From Rhodothermia bacterium (GTDB lineage: Bacteria; Bacteroidota; Rhodothermia; Rhodothermales; JABDKH01), in the NCBI GenBank assembly GCA_018679295.1, contig JAHHLP010000092.1, positions 1-16,479 on the forward strand: DNA of 16,479 nucleotides. The letters run 5' to 3'. Positions within the stretch are counted from its first letter, which is position 1. The number at the start of each line of letters is the position of its first letter. A program made the translations under genes and the position numbers. Positions 1-6,208 of the stretch are shown here, piece after piece. The notes under the pieces are model-generated. The model saw nothing but the letters and a program-made list of their open reading frames with translations, had not been told where the DNA came from and ran no database searches.

Positions 1-1064
1 AGAAGGAAGACACCATCGAGGGCGCGCCCCACCTGAAGGACGTACATCTACCAGTCTTCGACTGCGCGTTCAAGCCTTTCAATGGGTCAAGATCGATTCA
101 CCATAGCGGTCACATCCGCATGATGGCCGCCTGCCAGCCCTTCATTTCCGGTGCCATCTCGAAGACCGTCAACATGCCCGAGACCGCAAGCGTCGAGGAA
201 ATCAGAGACGCGTACGTACAGGGTTGGCAGCTGGGCCTGAAGGCAATCGCGATCTACAGGGAGAACTCAAAACGATCTCAACCACTCTCTACCAGTCAGG
301 GAGGCAATACAAAGAAGCACGAGGCTCCGGGTGGCGACGGTATGGCCTCGGCAGAGCCGACCATCGTAGAGAAGGAGGTCGAAAAGATCGTCTACAAGCC
401 GATTCGAAAGCGGCTACCGGACGAACGGCCTTCGATCACGCACAAGTTCTCAATTGCCGGCCACGAGGGATACGTACATATCGGGCTCTATCCGGACAAC
501 AAGATGCCCGGCGAGATCTTCATCACGATGGCCAAGCAGGGGTCGACGATTGCCGGACTGATGGATGCATTCGCTACCTCAATCTCGATTGCACTCCAAT
601 ATGGTGTACCGCTCGAGGACATCTGCACCAAGTTCAGCCATATGCGCTTCGAGCCGTCCGGCTTCACCAACAATCGGCAAATCCCGATCGCGAAATCGAT
701 CATGGATTACATCGCCCGGTATCTGTCCCTCAAATTCCTTGGCAGCCCGCGGGTTGGCCTGGAAGAGGTGGCACGGGATCTCGTCGGGAGCACGGATGTC
801 GATGTCACACCGGCGCCGAGTGATAACGGGCGGAGCACACCCGAAACGGAGGACGGACTCGTCGGGAGCACAGTAGAGGAATTCCTCGGCGCAGCGGAGC
901 ACGCCGGAGCATCAGAGGCATCAGTCCATGTAGAAATCGATGCACACGCGTCCTTTCGAAATCAGGAAGACGCCCCGCCATGCCCTAACTGCGGCTCAAT
1001 AACGGTTCGGTCGGGAGCATGCTACTCGTGCCCGAACTGCGGTAACACCAGCGGATGCGGTTAA
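1..1064 (+). CDS. Class II (adenosylcobalamin-dependent) ribonucleotide reductase, C-terminal part
   Basis: This is the 3' end of a gene that begins before the window; the frame is open from base 3 and gives 353 residues. The product reduces ribonucleotides to deoxyribonucleotides using a coenzyme B12 radical, so DNA precursors can be made without oxygen-dependent radical formation. The first visible residues (VFDCAFKPFNG, then HHSGHIRMMAACQPFISGAISKTVNMP) match the end of the catalytic barrel of B12-dependent reductases. A TSCPD domain follows (about visible residues 140-245, from SITHKFSIAGHEGYVHIGLYP to AKSIMDYIARYL). The last 27 residues are a zinc-ribbon-like, cysteine-rich tail with two CPNCG motifs, thought in this family to pass electrons from thioredoxin to the active site. 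The linker between TSCPD and tail is acidic, low in complexity and contains a short duplication. A terminator lies about 85 bp downstream. Family assignment is firm; the active-site residues themselves are outside the window. Confidence 0.93.
   Translation, partial: KEDTIEGAPHLKDVHLPVFDCAFKPFNGSRSIHHSGHIRMMAACQPFISGAISKTVNMPETASVEEIRDAYVQGWQLGLKAIAIYRENSKRSQPLSTSQGGNTKKHEAPGGDGMASAEPTIVEKEVEKIVYKPIRKRLPDERPSITHKFSIAGHEGYVHIGLYPDNKMPGEIFITMAKQGSTIAGLMDAFATSISIALQYGVPLEDICTKFSHMRFEPSGFTNNRQIPIAKSIMDYIARYLSLKFLGSPRVGLEEVARDLVGSTDVDVTPAPSDNGRSTPETEDGLVGSTVEEFLGAAEHAGASEASVHVEIDAHASFRNQEDAPPCPNCGSITVRSGACYSCPNCGNTSGCG
780..871 (+). repeat. 14-bp direct repeat in the reductase linker
   Basis: The sequence CTCGTCGGGAGCAC occurs at 780-793 and again at 858-871, exactly 78 bp (26 codons) apart and in the same frame, giving the peptide LVGST twice. 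It lies in the flexible linker between the TSCPD domain and the cysteine-rich tail, where length is probably weakly constrained. It looks like a small in-frame duplication or slippage remnant rather than a functional site. Confidence 0.6.
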
Positions 1065-1148
1065 AAAAACCGACATCTGACACAAATACGCTTTGACCGA
1101 ACGGTGAACGCCAAATGGTCGCCGCGAGCGACCTCGGTCGAGTGAAGA

Positions 1149-1189
1149 CGCCCGAGCCCGTGGGGGGAGTTCGGGCGTTCTTCTTTTCT
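1149..1189 (+). terminator. Rho-independent terminator after the ribonucleotide reductase
   Basis: A perfect 7-bp stem, CGCCCGA (1149-1155) paired with TCGGGCG (1171-1177), encloses a G-rich loop and is followed directly by a T-rich run (TTCTTCTTTTCT, 1178-1189). The T-run is on the plus-strand side, so it serves the reductase gene. The other side has only a weak T-rich flank, so it may help less with the converging glutamate dehydrogenase transcript. Confidence 0.8.
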
Positions 1190-1228
1190 GTCAGATCAGG
1201 TGAGGTACCACGCAGCTACTTGCGTTGC

Positions 1229-2632
1229 CTACGGGAAGATGCCCATTTCGGTGTATGAGGTGGCAACTTTGTCAATCGCACTGATGAAGGCAGCGGTTCT
1301 GAGATCCGTCTTCTTCTTCTGGGCAATGTCACGGATTTCGTGATAGGCGTTGACCATCGTTTCCTCGAGTCCGGAGTAGACAAGCGTCACCTCGTCCGCA
1401 CCCTTGGCAATCTCCCGCTTTTCATCGGGATCGAAAGACTGACCGGTCAGGTTCTCAACTGCACTGAGTAGATGTTCCTGTGCGGTCTGCTCAAAACGGC
1501 GACTCATCCTTCCGAAGCGAACGTGTGAGAGATTGCGAAGCCACTCGAAATACGAAACCGTGACCCCCCCGGCATTCAGGTACACATCCGGCAGAATCAT
1601 GACGCCGTTCGACAGAAGGATCTCGTCAGCTTTGGCCGTAACAGGGCCGTTGGCGGCTTCTGCTATGATACGAGCCTGTATGTCGGTCGCATTCTCGTCG
1701 GTGATCTGTCCCTCAAGTGCTGCCGGAATCAGAATATCGCAGGGGCGAGTCAGAATGTCGCGCGACGATTCGATGTTCTCCGCGCTACCAAAATCAAAAA
1801 CCGACCCGGTTGACTTCCTGTGCGCGACGAGATCTTCGAGATCGATGCCCTCGGCATTGTAGATGGCACCCTCGTATTCGCCAACACCTACAAGTTTGAC
1901 GCCGTGCTCGGACAGGAATTTGGCGGCGTGGTAGCCGACGTTGCCCAGCCCCTGAATGATCATCGTCTTCCCAATGAGCCCCGGTCCTAGACCCAACGGT
2001 TTCATGTCCTCCTCGAATGAGCATGCTTCTCGTATCCCATAGAAGACACCGAGGCCCGTAGCCTCCTTGCGGCCTCGAATGCCGCCCTGACCGATGGGCT
2101 TTCCGGTCACACAGGCCAGTGCATCGAGTGGATCGTGCGTCAGGGAATTGTAGGTGTCAAGAATCCAGGCCATTTCCTTGCCCGACGTTCCGTAGTCTGG
2201 CGCCGGCACATCAATGCCAGGCCCGATAAAGTTCTTCCTTGTCAACTCGTACGTGTACCGACGTGTAATCCGCTGTAGCTCCGCGTCGGAAAAACTCCGC
2301 CTGCTGATTCGTACGCCGCCCTTGGCGCCGCCAAAGGGCACGTCCACGATCGCACACTTGTATGTCATCAGCGTCGCCAACGCTCTGACCTCATCCTCCG
2401 TGACGTTGGAAGCGTAACGAATGCCCCCCTTGGTCGGCAGCTTGTGCTGGCTGTGCTCGGCTCGCCACGCACGAATGGTAATGATGGTGCCGTCATCTCG
2501 CTGCAACGGAAATTCGAACGCGTAGACACTATTGCACATCTTGATCTGCGTCAACAGGCCTGCCGGATGCGAAGTGAGGGCGGCAGCCTTGTCAAACATC
2601 CGATCGACCTGGGCGAGGAAGCTGTCAGACAT
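1229..2632 (-). CDS. Glutamate dehydrogenase (Glu/Leu/Phe/Val dehydrogenase family)
   Basis: A 467-residue cytoplasmic enzyme expected to interconvert L-glutamate and 2-oxoglutarate plus ammonia. The N-terminal substrate domain has KGGIRY (K68-Y73), K92 and the signature PFGGAKGGV with the catalytic lysine at about K104; DVPAPDYGT carries the catalytic aspartate at about D146. TGKP and GRKEATGLGV (about 176-195) lead into the Rossmann domain with GLGNVG (228-233). An acidic residue at the end of the second strand (VGVGEYEG, about E252) suggests NAD preference, which is inference. Motifs EAANGPVT and the long YLNAGGVTVSYFEW (about 351-364) with a charged helical C-terminal segment resemble the animal mitochondrial type more than the common 415-430 residue bacterial enzymes. 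The ATG at 2632 has no strong ribosome binding site. The gene converges on the ribonucleotide reductase gene and is divergent from a lipoprotein gene. Substrate is taken from family resemblance; leucine or phenylalanine use cannot be excluded but is less likely. Confidence 0.92.
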   Translation of the reverse strand: MSDSFLAQVDRMFDKAAALTSHPAGLLTQIKMCNSVYAFEFPLQRDDGTIITIRAWRAEHSQHKLPTKGGIRYASNVTEDEVRALATLMTYKCAIVDVPFGGAKGGVRISRRSFSDAELQRITRRYTYELTRKNFIGPGIDVPAPDYGTSGKEMAWILDTYNSLTHDPLDALACVTGKPIGQGGIRGRKEATGLGVFYGIREACSFEEDMKPLGLGPGLIGKTMIIQGLGNVGYHAAKFLSEHGVKLVGVGEYEGAIYNAEGIDLEDLVAHRKSTGSVFDFGSAENIESSRDILTRPCDILIPAALEGQITDENATDIQARIIAEAANGPVTAKADEILLSNGVMILPDVYLNAGGVTVSYFEWLRNLSHVRFGRMSRRFEQTAQEHLLSAVENLTGQSFDPDEKREIAKGADEVTLVYSGLEETMVNAYHEIRDIAQKKKTDLRTAAFISAIDKVATSYTEMGIFP

Positions 2633-2719
2633 AAAGTTTCACCAGGATTGAGAGTGGAGTCGGGGTTGCTGTTGGCCGGACGCGGCCGAGTTGCCTGCCA
2701 TAGCCTACACCGCGGCGAT

Positions 2720-2748
2720 CAAAAGTACAATTTTCAACTTCGTGACAA
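2720..2748 (-). promoter_or_regulatory. Bacteroidota-type promoter for glutamate dehydrogenase
   Basis: Read on the minus strand, TTG (2748-2746) is followed after 18 bases by TACTTTTG (2727-2720). This fits the Bacteroidota primary-sigma consensus (TTG, spacer of about 17-23, TAnnTTTG). Transcription would begin near 2713, giving an 80-base leader before the ATG at 2632. One GTGACA motif (2742-2747 on plus) overlaps the upstream element, so a regulator bound there could control the promoter. It is a prediction from motif match only. Confidence 0.5.
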
Positions 2749-2805
2749 CCTCCACTAAACGCCGGCACTTTCGCTACAATTCTGTGACATCTCGCGCCCG
2801 TGACA
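2726..2805 (+). repeat. Repeated GTGACA / TACAATT motifs in the divergent intergenic region
   Basis: GTGACA occurs three times in the same orientation, at 2742-2747, 2784-2789 and 2800-2805. The first two are each preceded by TACAATT (2726-2732 and 2775-2781). The third lies five bases before a TATAAT (2811-2816). Three copies of a hexamer within 64 bp between two divergent promoters look like possible binding sites for a regulator, or decayed duplications of one promoter unit. No known operator was matched. Confidence 0.4.
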
Positions 2806-2810
2806 GCCGA

Positions 2811-2816
2811 TATAAT
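2811..2816 (+). promoter_or_regulatory. Possible -10 element for the lipoprotein gene
   Basis: A perfect TATAAT lies 58 bases before the ATG at 2875 in an otherwise GC-rich stretch. No good -35 hexamer sits at 16-18 bp spacing; the nearest TTGACA-like sequence (GTGACA, 2784-2789) would give a 21-bp spacer. The position fits a promoter for the downstream gene, but support is limited to the -10 match. Confidence 0.35.
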
Positions 2817-2863
2817 GGACGACACGATCATCGAACCCAATATGCATTATTGATTTCCATTTT

Positions 2864-2870
2864 AGGAGGT
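2864..2870 (+). promoter_or_regulatory. Strong Shine-Dalgarno site of the lipoprotein gene
   Basis: AGGAGGT is placed four bases before the ATG at 2875, a near-perfect match to the 16S rRNA anti-Shine-Dalgarno sequence. It fixes the start codon. It also stands out because the other starts in this window have weak or no such sites, as is common in Bacteroidota, and it suggests high-level translation. Confidence 0.8.
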
Positions 2871-2874
2871 TGTC

Positions 2875-3738
2875 ATGAAAACCAAGAGTACGCTACACAC
2901 CGTTGCCGCCGCGCTGGTTCTTTTTGCGGTCGTCGGATGTGATTCGTCGACCGACGCGGATGCTGATCTGACGGCGACGCAGGATGTTGCCGAGTCGCTT
3001 GCCAAAGTAACTGCAGAGGATACCGGCGGGCTGACCGATCAGGTTGGTGATGTGCTGGAACTGGCGTCCGTGGGCGACATTCAGGCCCAAACTGATGTGT
3101 TGGGCAAGTCCACGACGCACCCGGTTGAGCGGTCGTACGACGAATCGACCGGAACGTGGACCATCTCGGTGACACATGAAAGAGGTGACCCCGAGGGTGA
3201 GCGATACATGACGCTGAGCAAGGTCTACAACGTCCAGTTTCTGGACGAGGACGGGCTCGCGCAGAAGTTCTTCATCACCGAGGGCGACACTGCTCGGTCT
3301 ATCAGCTTCGTCATCGTCGAAGGTGAGGGAACGCTCGTCACGCCGCGGATCGAAGCGGCGCGAGAGAACATCACCGGATCGTGGTTGGCCACAGGTGTGA
3401 ATACGGACGAGGTCACCATAAACGGAGTCTACTCGCGTGAAGGCGGCCACACGATTACGACGCTCGCAGCCGTCCGGACCCTTGACTACGAGGTCGCTCT
3501 CGAGGTCACGGACCTCGTGGGCCCGAAAGGAAGCCGGCGTGACCTGTCGCAAAAGATCAGTGGCACGATTTCGGGATCCTACGATGCCCTGGCTACTTTC
3601 CAACGAGGCGATGCGTACCGTGAGCGTGAGATATCCAAAACGTTTACGATCGTCATTTCTGAAGGCGAGGCGACAATAAATGTCGACGGGCAGGTGTTTG
3701 GAAGCAACGTTCGGACAGGTGACCTGACGGCCGGCTAG
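2875..3738 (+). CDS. Lipoprotein of unknown function
   Basis: A 287-residue protein that I do not recognise. The N-terminus is a lipoprotein signal: positively charged MKTK, a hydrophobic core and a lipobox VVGC with the modified cysteine at residue 22, followed by SSTDADAD, an acidic, flexible tether. It should therefore be anchored to a membrane on the periplasmic or outer face. The rest has no further cysteines and alternates polar and hydrophobic residues in a way that suggests mostly beta-strands (for example YNVQFLDEDG, ARSISFVIVEGEG and FTIVISEGEATINVDGQVFG), with several repeated ISG/SEG-type turns. The start is secured by AGGAGGT four bases upstream. The gene is a single transcription unit with its own terminator at 3777-3820. 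It is divergent from glutamate dehydrogenase and shares its upstream region, but nothing links the two functions. Confidence 0.8.
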   Translation: MKTKSTLHTVAAALVLFAVVGCDSSTDADADLTATQDVAESLAKVTAEDTGGLTDQVGDVLELASVGDIQAQTDVLGKSTTHPVERSYDESTGTWTISVTHERGDPEGERYMTLSKVYNVQFLDEDGLAQKFFITEGDTARSISFVIVEGEGTLVTPRIEAARENITGSWLATGVNTDEVTINGVYSREGGHTITTLAAVRTLDYEVALEVTDLVGPKGSRRDLSQKISGTISGSYDALATFQRGDAYREREISKTFTIVISEGEATINVDGQVFGSNVRTGDLTAG

Positions 3739-3776
3739 GCCGCACTCTGGCCCAACCGGACGAGTTCCGGAGAAAT

Positions 3777-3820
3777 AAGCCCCGGCGCACATCAAAGGCG
3801 ACCGGGGCTTTTCTCTTTTT
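3777..3820 (+). terminator. Rho-independent terminator after the lipoprotein gene
   Basis: AAGCCCCGG (3777-3785) pairs perfectly with CCGGGGCTT (3802-3810) around a 16-base loop, followed by a long T-rich run ending in TTTTT (to 3820). It lies 38 bp after the stop codon. This is the strongest terminator in the window and isolates the lipoprotein gene from aroE. Confidence 0.9.
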
Positions 3821-3853
3821 GACGCCCCTCCAAACACACTGGACGGCGCGCGC

Positions 3854-3861
3854 TATTTTTG
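3854..3861 (+). promoter_or_regulatory. Possible -7 element upstream of aroE
   Basis: TATTTTTG matches the Bacteroidota TAnnTTTG element and sits 49 bases before the aroE start, directly after the preceding terminator where a promoter is needed. No TTG is present at the expected upstream spacing (the nearest, at 3819-3821, is too far), so the match is only partial. Confidence 0.35.
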
Positions 3862-3910
3862 GGTGACGAATTGGGCCCCATGCAGATCACGTTGAGTCAT
3901 AGTCGACCGC

Positions 3911-4795
3911 ATGACGATCGGACCGAACACACGGCTGGCGACCCTCCTGGGAAATCCGGTGGAGCACTCGTTCTCGCCGATCATACACAACACTGCCTAT
4001 CAGGTCCTGGCCCTCGACGCGCTATACCTGGCACGCGCCGTTACCACGGCGGATCTCGCCGCGGCCGTTGAGGGCCTGAAAGCGCTCCGCTTCATGGGTG
4101 CCAACGTCACGATTCCGTTCAAAGAGCGCATCATCGAACTGACGGACCGGATGACGGATGAGGCTGCGGCAATAGGCGCGGTCAATACGCTCATTTTTCG
4201 GCGAGTTGGCGATGACGTTACTATCATCGGAGACAACACCGACGTCACCGGATTCCTGGCGCCGCTGCAGCCCCATCAGGAATGGCTGGCGGGCGGCCGC
4301 ATCGTTATTCTCGGTGCCGGAGGGGCGGCTCGCGCCGTGCTCTACGGCTCGGTCATGTCACTTTCACCGTCGGAGGTTTTGGTCGCCGCGAGGCGCTCGG
4401 AACAGGCGGAATCACTCATCAGTGACCTCAAACAGCACGCCGGCACTGCCCGTCTCTCAGCAACGGGGCTGCTCAACGTCGGGCGGCACATCAGAGACGC
4501 CGATCTTGTTGTGAACACAACCCCGGTAGGTATGTACCCCGACATCGATGCGTCTCCATGGCAGGATCCAGATGCGTTTCATCAAGACCAGATTGTATAC
4601 GACCTTATTTACAACCCCGTCAGCACGCGCCTTCTAAAGGAGGCCTCCGCTCGCGGCGCAATTGTAATAAACGGGATTGAAATGTTGATCGGGCAGGCCG
4701 CCGCCGCTCATGTACTGTGGACGGGCCTTCGGATGCCGGTCGACGAAGTGCGCGAGGTTCTCATCAAGACCGTCGGAGCGTTGAGGAATCCGTAA
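3911..4795 (+). CDS. aroE: Shikimate dehydrogenase
   Basis: A 294-residue cytoplasmic enzyme that reduces 3-dehydroshikimate to shikimate with NADPH, the fourth step of the shikimate pathway to aromatic amino acids. Shikimate-binding serines are in GNPVEHSFSP (S20 and S22). The catalytic lysine is K71 in GANVTIPFK, and N92 (AVNT) and D111 (GDNTD) complete the substrate site. The Rossmann domain has the glycine loop GAGGAA (135-140) and an arginine pair after the second strand (VAARR, about R161-R162), typical of NADP preference. NTTPVGM (202-208), YDLIYNP (230-236) and GIEMLIGQAA (255-264) are the other family signatures. An upstream in-frame GTG (3863) is cut off by a TGA, which supports the ATG at 3911. 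The acetyltransferase gene starts 45 bp after its stop, so the two are probably co-transcribed. Confidence 0.96.
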   Translation: MTIGPNTRLATLLGNPVEHSFSPIIHNTAYQVLALDALYLARAVTTADLAAAVEGLKALRFMGANVTIPFKERIIELTDRMTDEAAAIGAVNTLIFRRVGDDVTIIGDNTDVTGFLAPLQPHQEWLAGGRIVILGAGGAARAVLYGSVMSLSPSEVLVAARRSEQAESLISDLKQHAGTARLSATGLLNVGRHIRDADLVVNTTPVGMYPDIDASPWQDPDAFHQDQIVYDLIYNPVSTRLLKEASARGAIVINGIEMLIGQAAAAHVLWTGLRMPVDEVREVLIKTVGALRNP

Positions 4796-4840
4796 TTGAC
4801 CTGGCTTGACCAACCGCAGTTCACATCTTCCGAATCGCCG

Positions 4841-5284
4841 ATGAAGATCTCAATCGAGAACGTTCGTCCCGACCGCTTTGAGATCTGGCGTCGGCTGCGA
4901 TCGCTCGTCTACGAAGATCTCGACGCCGAATTCGATCAGCTCGAAATGAAGACGTACTATGAGGCTGATGACAAGGAATGCTTCCTCGCAATCGTCGATG
5001 AGGTTGAGGTTTGCGGAATGATCGAGGTCTCGTTGCGCAACGTTGTCGACGGCTGCAGCACGAGTCCGGTCGGATACATTGAAGGGATCGTGGTCTTGCC
5101 TGCGCGCCGAGGTCGAGGCATAGCCCGGGCGCTACTAGCGAAAGGAGAGGAGTGGTGTCGCTCGAAAGGATGTGCGGAAGTCGCAACAGACGCGGAGCTG
5201 GACAATGTGTCCGCGCAACGTTTCCACGAGAGCATGGGCTTTCAAGAGACGTACCGCGTGGTCGAGTATCGGAAGGACTTGTGA
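4841..5284 (+). CDS. GNAT acetyltransferase, AAC(6')-like (putative aminoglycoside 6'-N-acetyltransferase)
   Basis: A 147-residue GNAT-fold protein predicted to transfer acetyl from acetyl-CoA to an amino group. It resembles the AAC(6')-Ig-type aminoglycoside 6'-N-acetyltransferases along its length: a tryptophan in FEIWRRLRSLVYED near the N-terminus, then TSPVGYIEGIVVLP, the acetyl-CoA loop RRGRGIARALL, and the tail ATDAELDN...HESMGFQET. Those enzymes are about 145 residues, which favours the ATG at 4841 over a TTG at 4796 that would add 15 uncharacteristic residues directly after the aroE stop. No strong ribosome binding site is visible, so translation may be coupled to aroE 45 bp upstream. 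True aminoglycoside activity is inferred from similarity that I recall rather than measured; the natural substrate could be another amine. There is no sign of transfer such as flanking mobile sequences. Confidence 0.8.
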   Translation: MKISIENVRPDRFEIWRRLRSLVYEDLDAEFDQLEMKTYYEADDKECFLAIVDEVEVCGMIEVSLRNVVDGCSTSPVGYIEGIVVLPARRGRGIARALLAKGEEWCRSKGCAEVATDAELDNVSAQRFHESMGFQETYRVVEYRKDL

Positions 5285-5316
5285 TCTCGATCATGCAGGC
5301 AGGCCGTGATCTCGAT
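5281..5316. repeat. 11-bp direct repeat after the acetyltransferase gene
   Basis: GTGATCTCGAT occurs at 5281-5291 and 5306-5316, a 25-bp period, and each copy is followed by a close match to TCAT. The first copy overlaps the acetyltransferase stop codon. The remaining intergenic DNA up to pgeF at 5432 shows no clear hairpin terminator or promoter. It may be a small tandem duplication. Confidence 0.45.
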
Positions 5317-5431
5317 TCATAGGCGAAGTAGTTGCTTTCATGGACGGAGTTCTTCGGCTCCTAGAAATGCAGTCGGCAACTCAATGACCGTTGGGACCTG
5401 CATTCCAGGGCAAGATTCGCTCATTTGAAAG

Positions 5432-6208
5432 ATGAATACATCCAACGACAGGCAATTCGTCGCTGTACCCGCCATCTTCGACAGACCGGGCCTCACCGCG
5501 GGCTTTTCAAAACGTCACGGAGGTACAAGTGTCGGTCAGTATCAATCCCTCAATGTCGGTTTGAGTACGGGTGATGATCCCGCTGCCGTTTTGCGCAACC
5601 GTGAGCTGTTGTTTGGAGCGTTGCATCTGGATCCGAGTCGTGTGGCGATCGCAGGCCAGGTACATGGGGCGGCCGTTCGGTACGTGGAGTCGCCCGGTGT
5701 GTACTCGGGGTTCGACGCGCTCATCACCGACGTGTCGGATCTTGCTGTTGCGATCACGGCGGCGGACTGCGCGGTGGTACTGGTGGCTGAGGAGGAGCGA
5801 GGCATTGTCGGCGCGATCCACTCCGGTTGGAGAGGTACGGTGTCCGGTATTGTCGTAAATACAGTCGAGGAGATGGAGAGGCGTGGCGCCGATCCGAAGC
5901 GGATGAGGGCGTACGTGAGCCCCTGCATTTCCGCAGAACGATTCGAGGTTGGAGAGGAAGTGGCTGCACTGTTTCCGAGCCAGTTTGTCGTCCGGAGGGA
6001 TGAATGGAGGCGGCCGCACATCGATCTGAGAGACTACATTTCTGCTCAGCTCATCAGCATGGGCATCTCGCTGCCTAACGTCGAGGTGTCAGAGGAATGC
6101 ACGTACGACCATCCCGACTACTTCTCCTACCGCGCGGAATCCGGAAATACGGGTCGGATGATGGGCTTCATCGCGTTGACGAATAGATCAGACCGCAATA
6201 GGAGATGA
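5432..6208 (+). CDS. pgeF: Peptidoglycan editing factor PgeF (YfiH/LACC1 family)
   Basis: A 258-residue cytoplasmic protein of the YfiH/LACC1 family. Members have been described as purine nucleoside phosphorylases or polyphenol oxidases, and in Escherichia coli as an editing factor that keeps L-serine from replacing L-alanine in peptidoglycan precursors. The family's metal-site residues are all present: H78 in AGQVHG, C113 in TAADC and H130 in AIHSGWRG, with the N-terminal GFSKRHGG motif and the C-terminal CTYDHPDYFSYRAESGNTGRM (about 222-242). Length is normal. The ATG at 5432 follows GAAAG, a modest ribosome binding site. The last 21 bp overlap the 3' end of the convergent DUF1611 gene, so no terminator separates them. 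Family membership is clear; the physiological reaction in this organism is not. Confidence 0.92.
   Translation: MNTSNDRQFVAVPAIFDRPGLTAGFSKRHGGTSVGQYQSLNVGLSTGDDPAAVLRNRELLFGALHLDPSRVAIAGQVHGAAVRYVESPGVYSGFDALITDVSDLAVAITAADCAVVLVAEEERGIVGAIHSGWRGTVSGIVVNTVEEMERRGADPKRMRAYVSPCISAERFEVGEEVAALFPSQFVVRRDEWRRPHIDLRDYISAQLISMGISLPNVEVSEECTYDHPDYFSYRAESGNTGRMMGFIALTNRSDRNRR

Noticed and set aside
2893..3837. 314-residue minus-strand open frame opposite the lipoprotein gene
   Set aside because: The plus-strand gene has a lipoprotein signal, a strong ribosome binding site and a terminator; the opposite frame is arginine-rich with no domain.
4796..4840. TTG start giving a 15-residue N-terminal extension of the acetyltransferase
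   Set aside because: The extension lacks similarity to AAC(6') proteins, and the ATG at 4841 gives the family's usual length.
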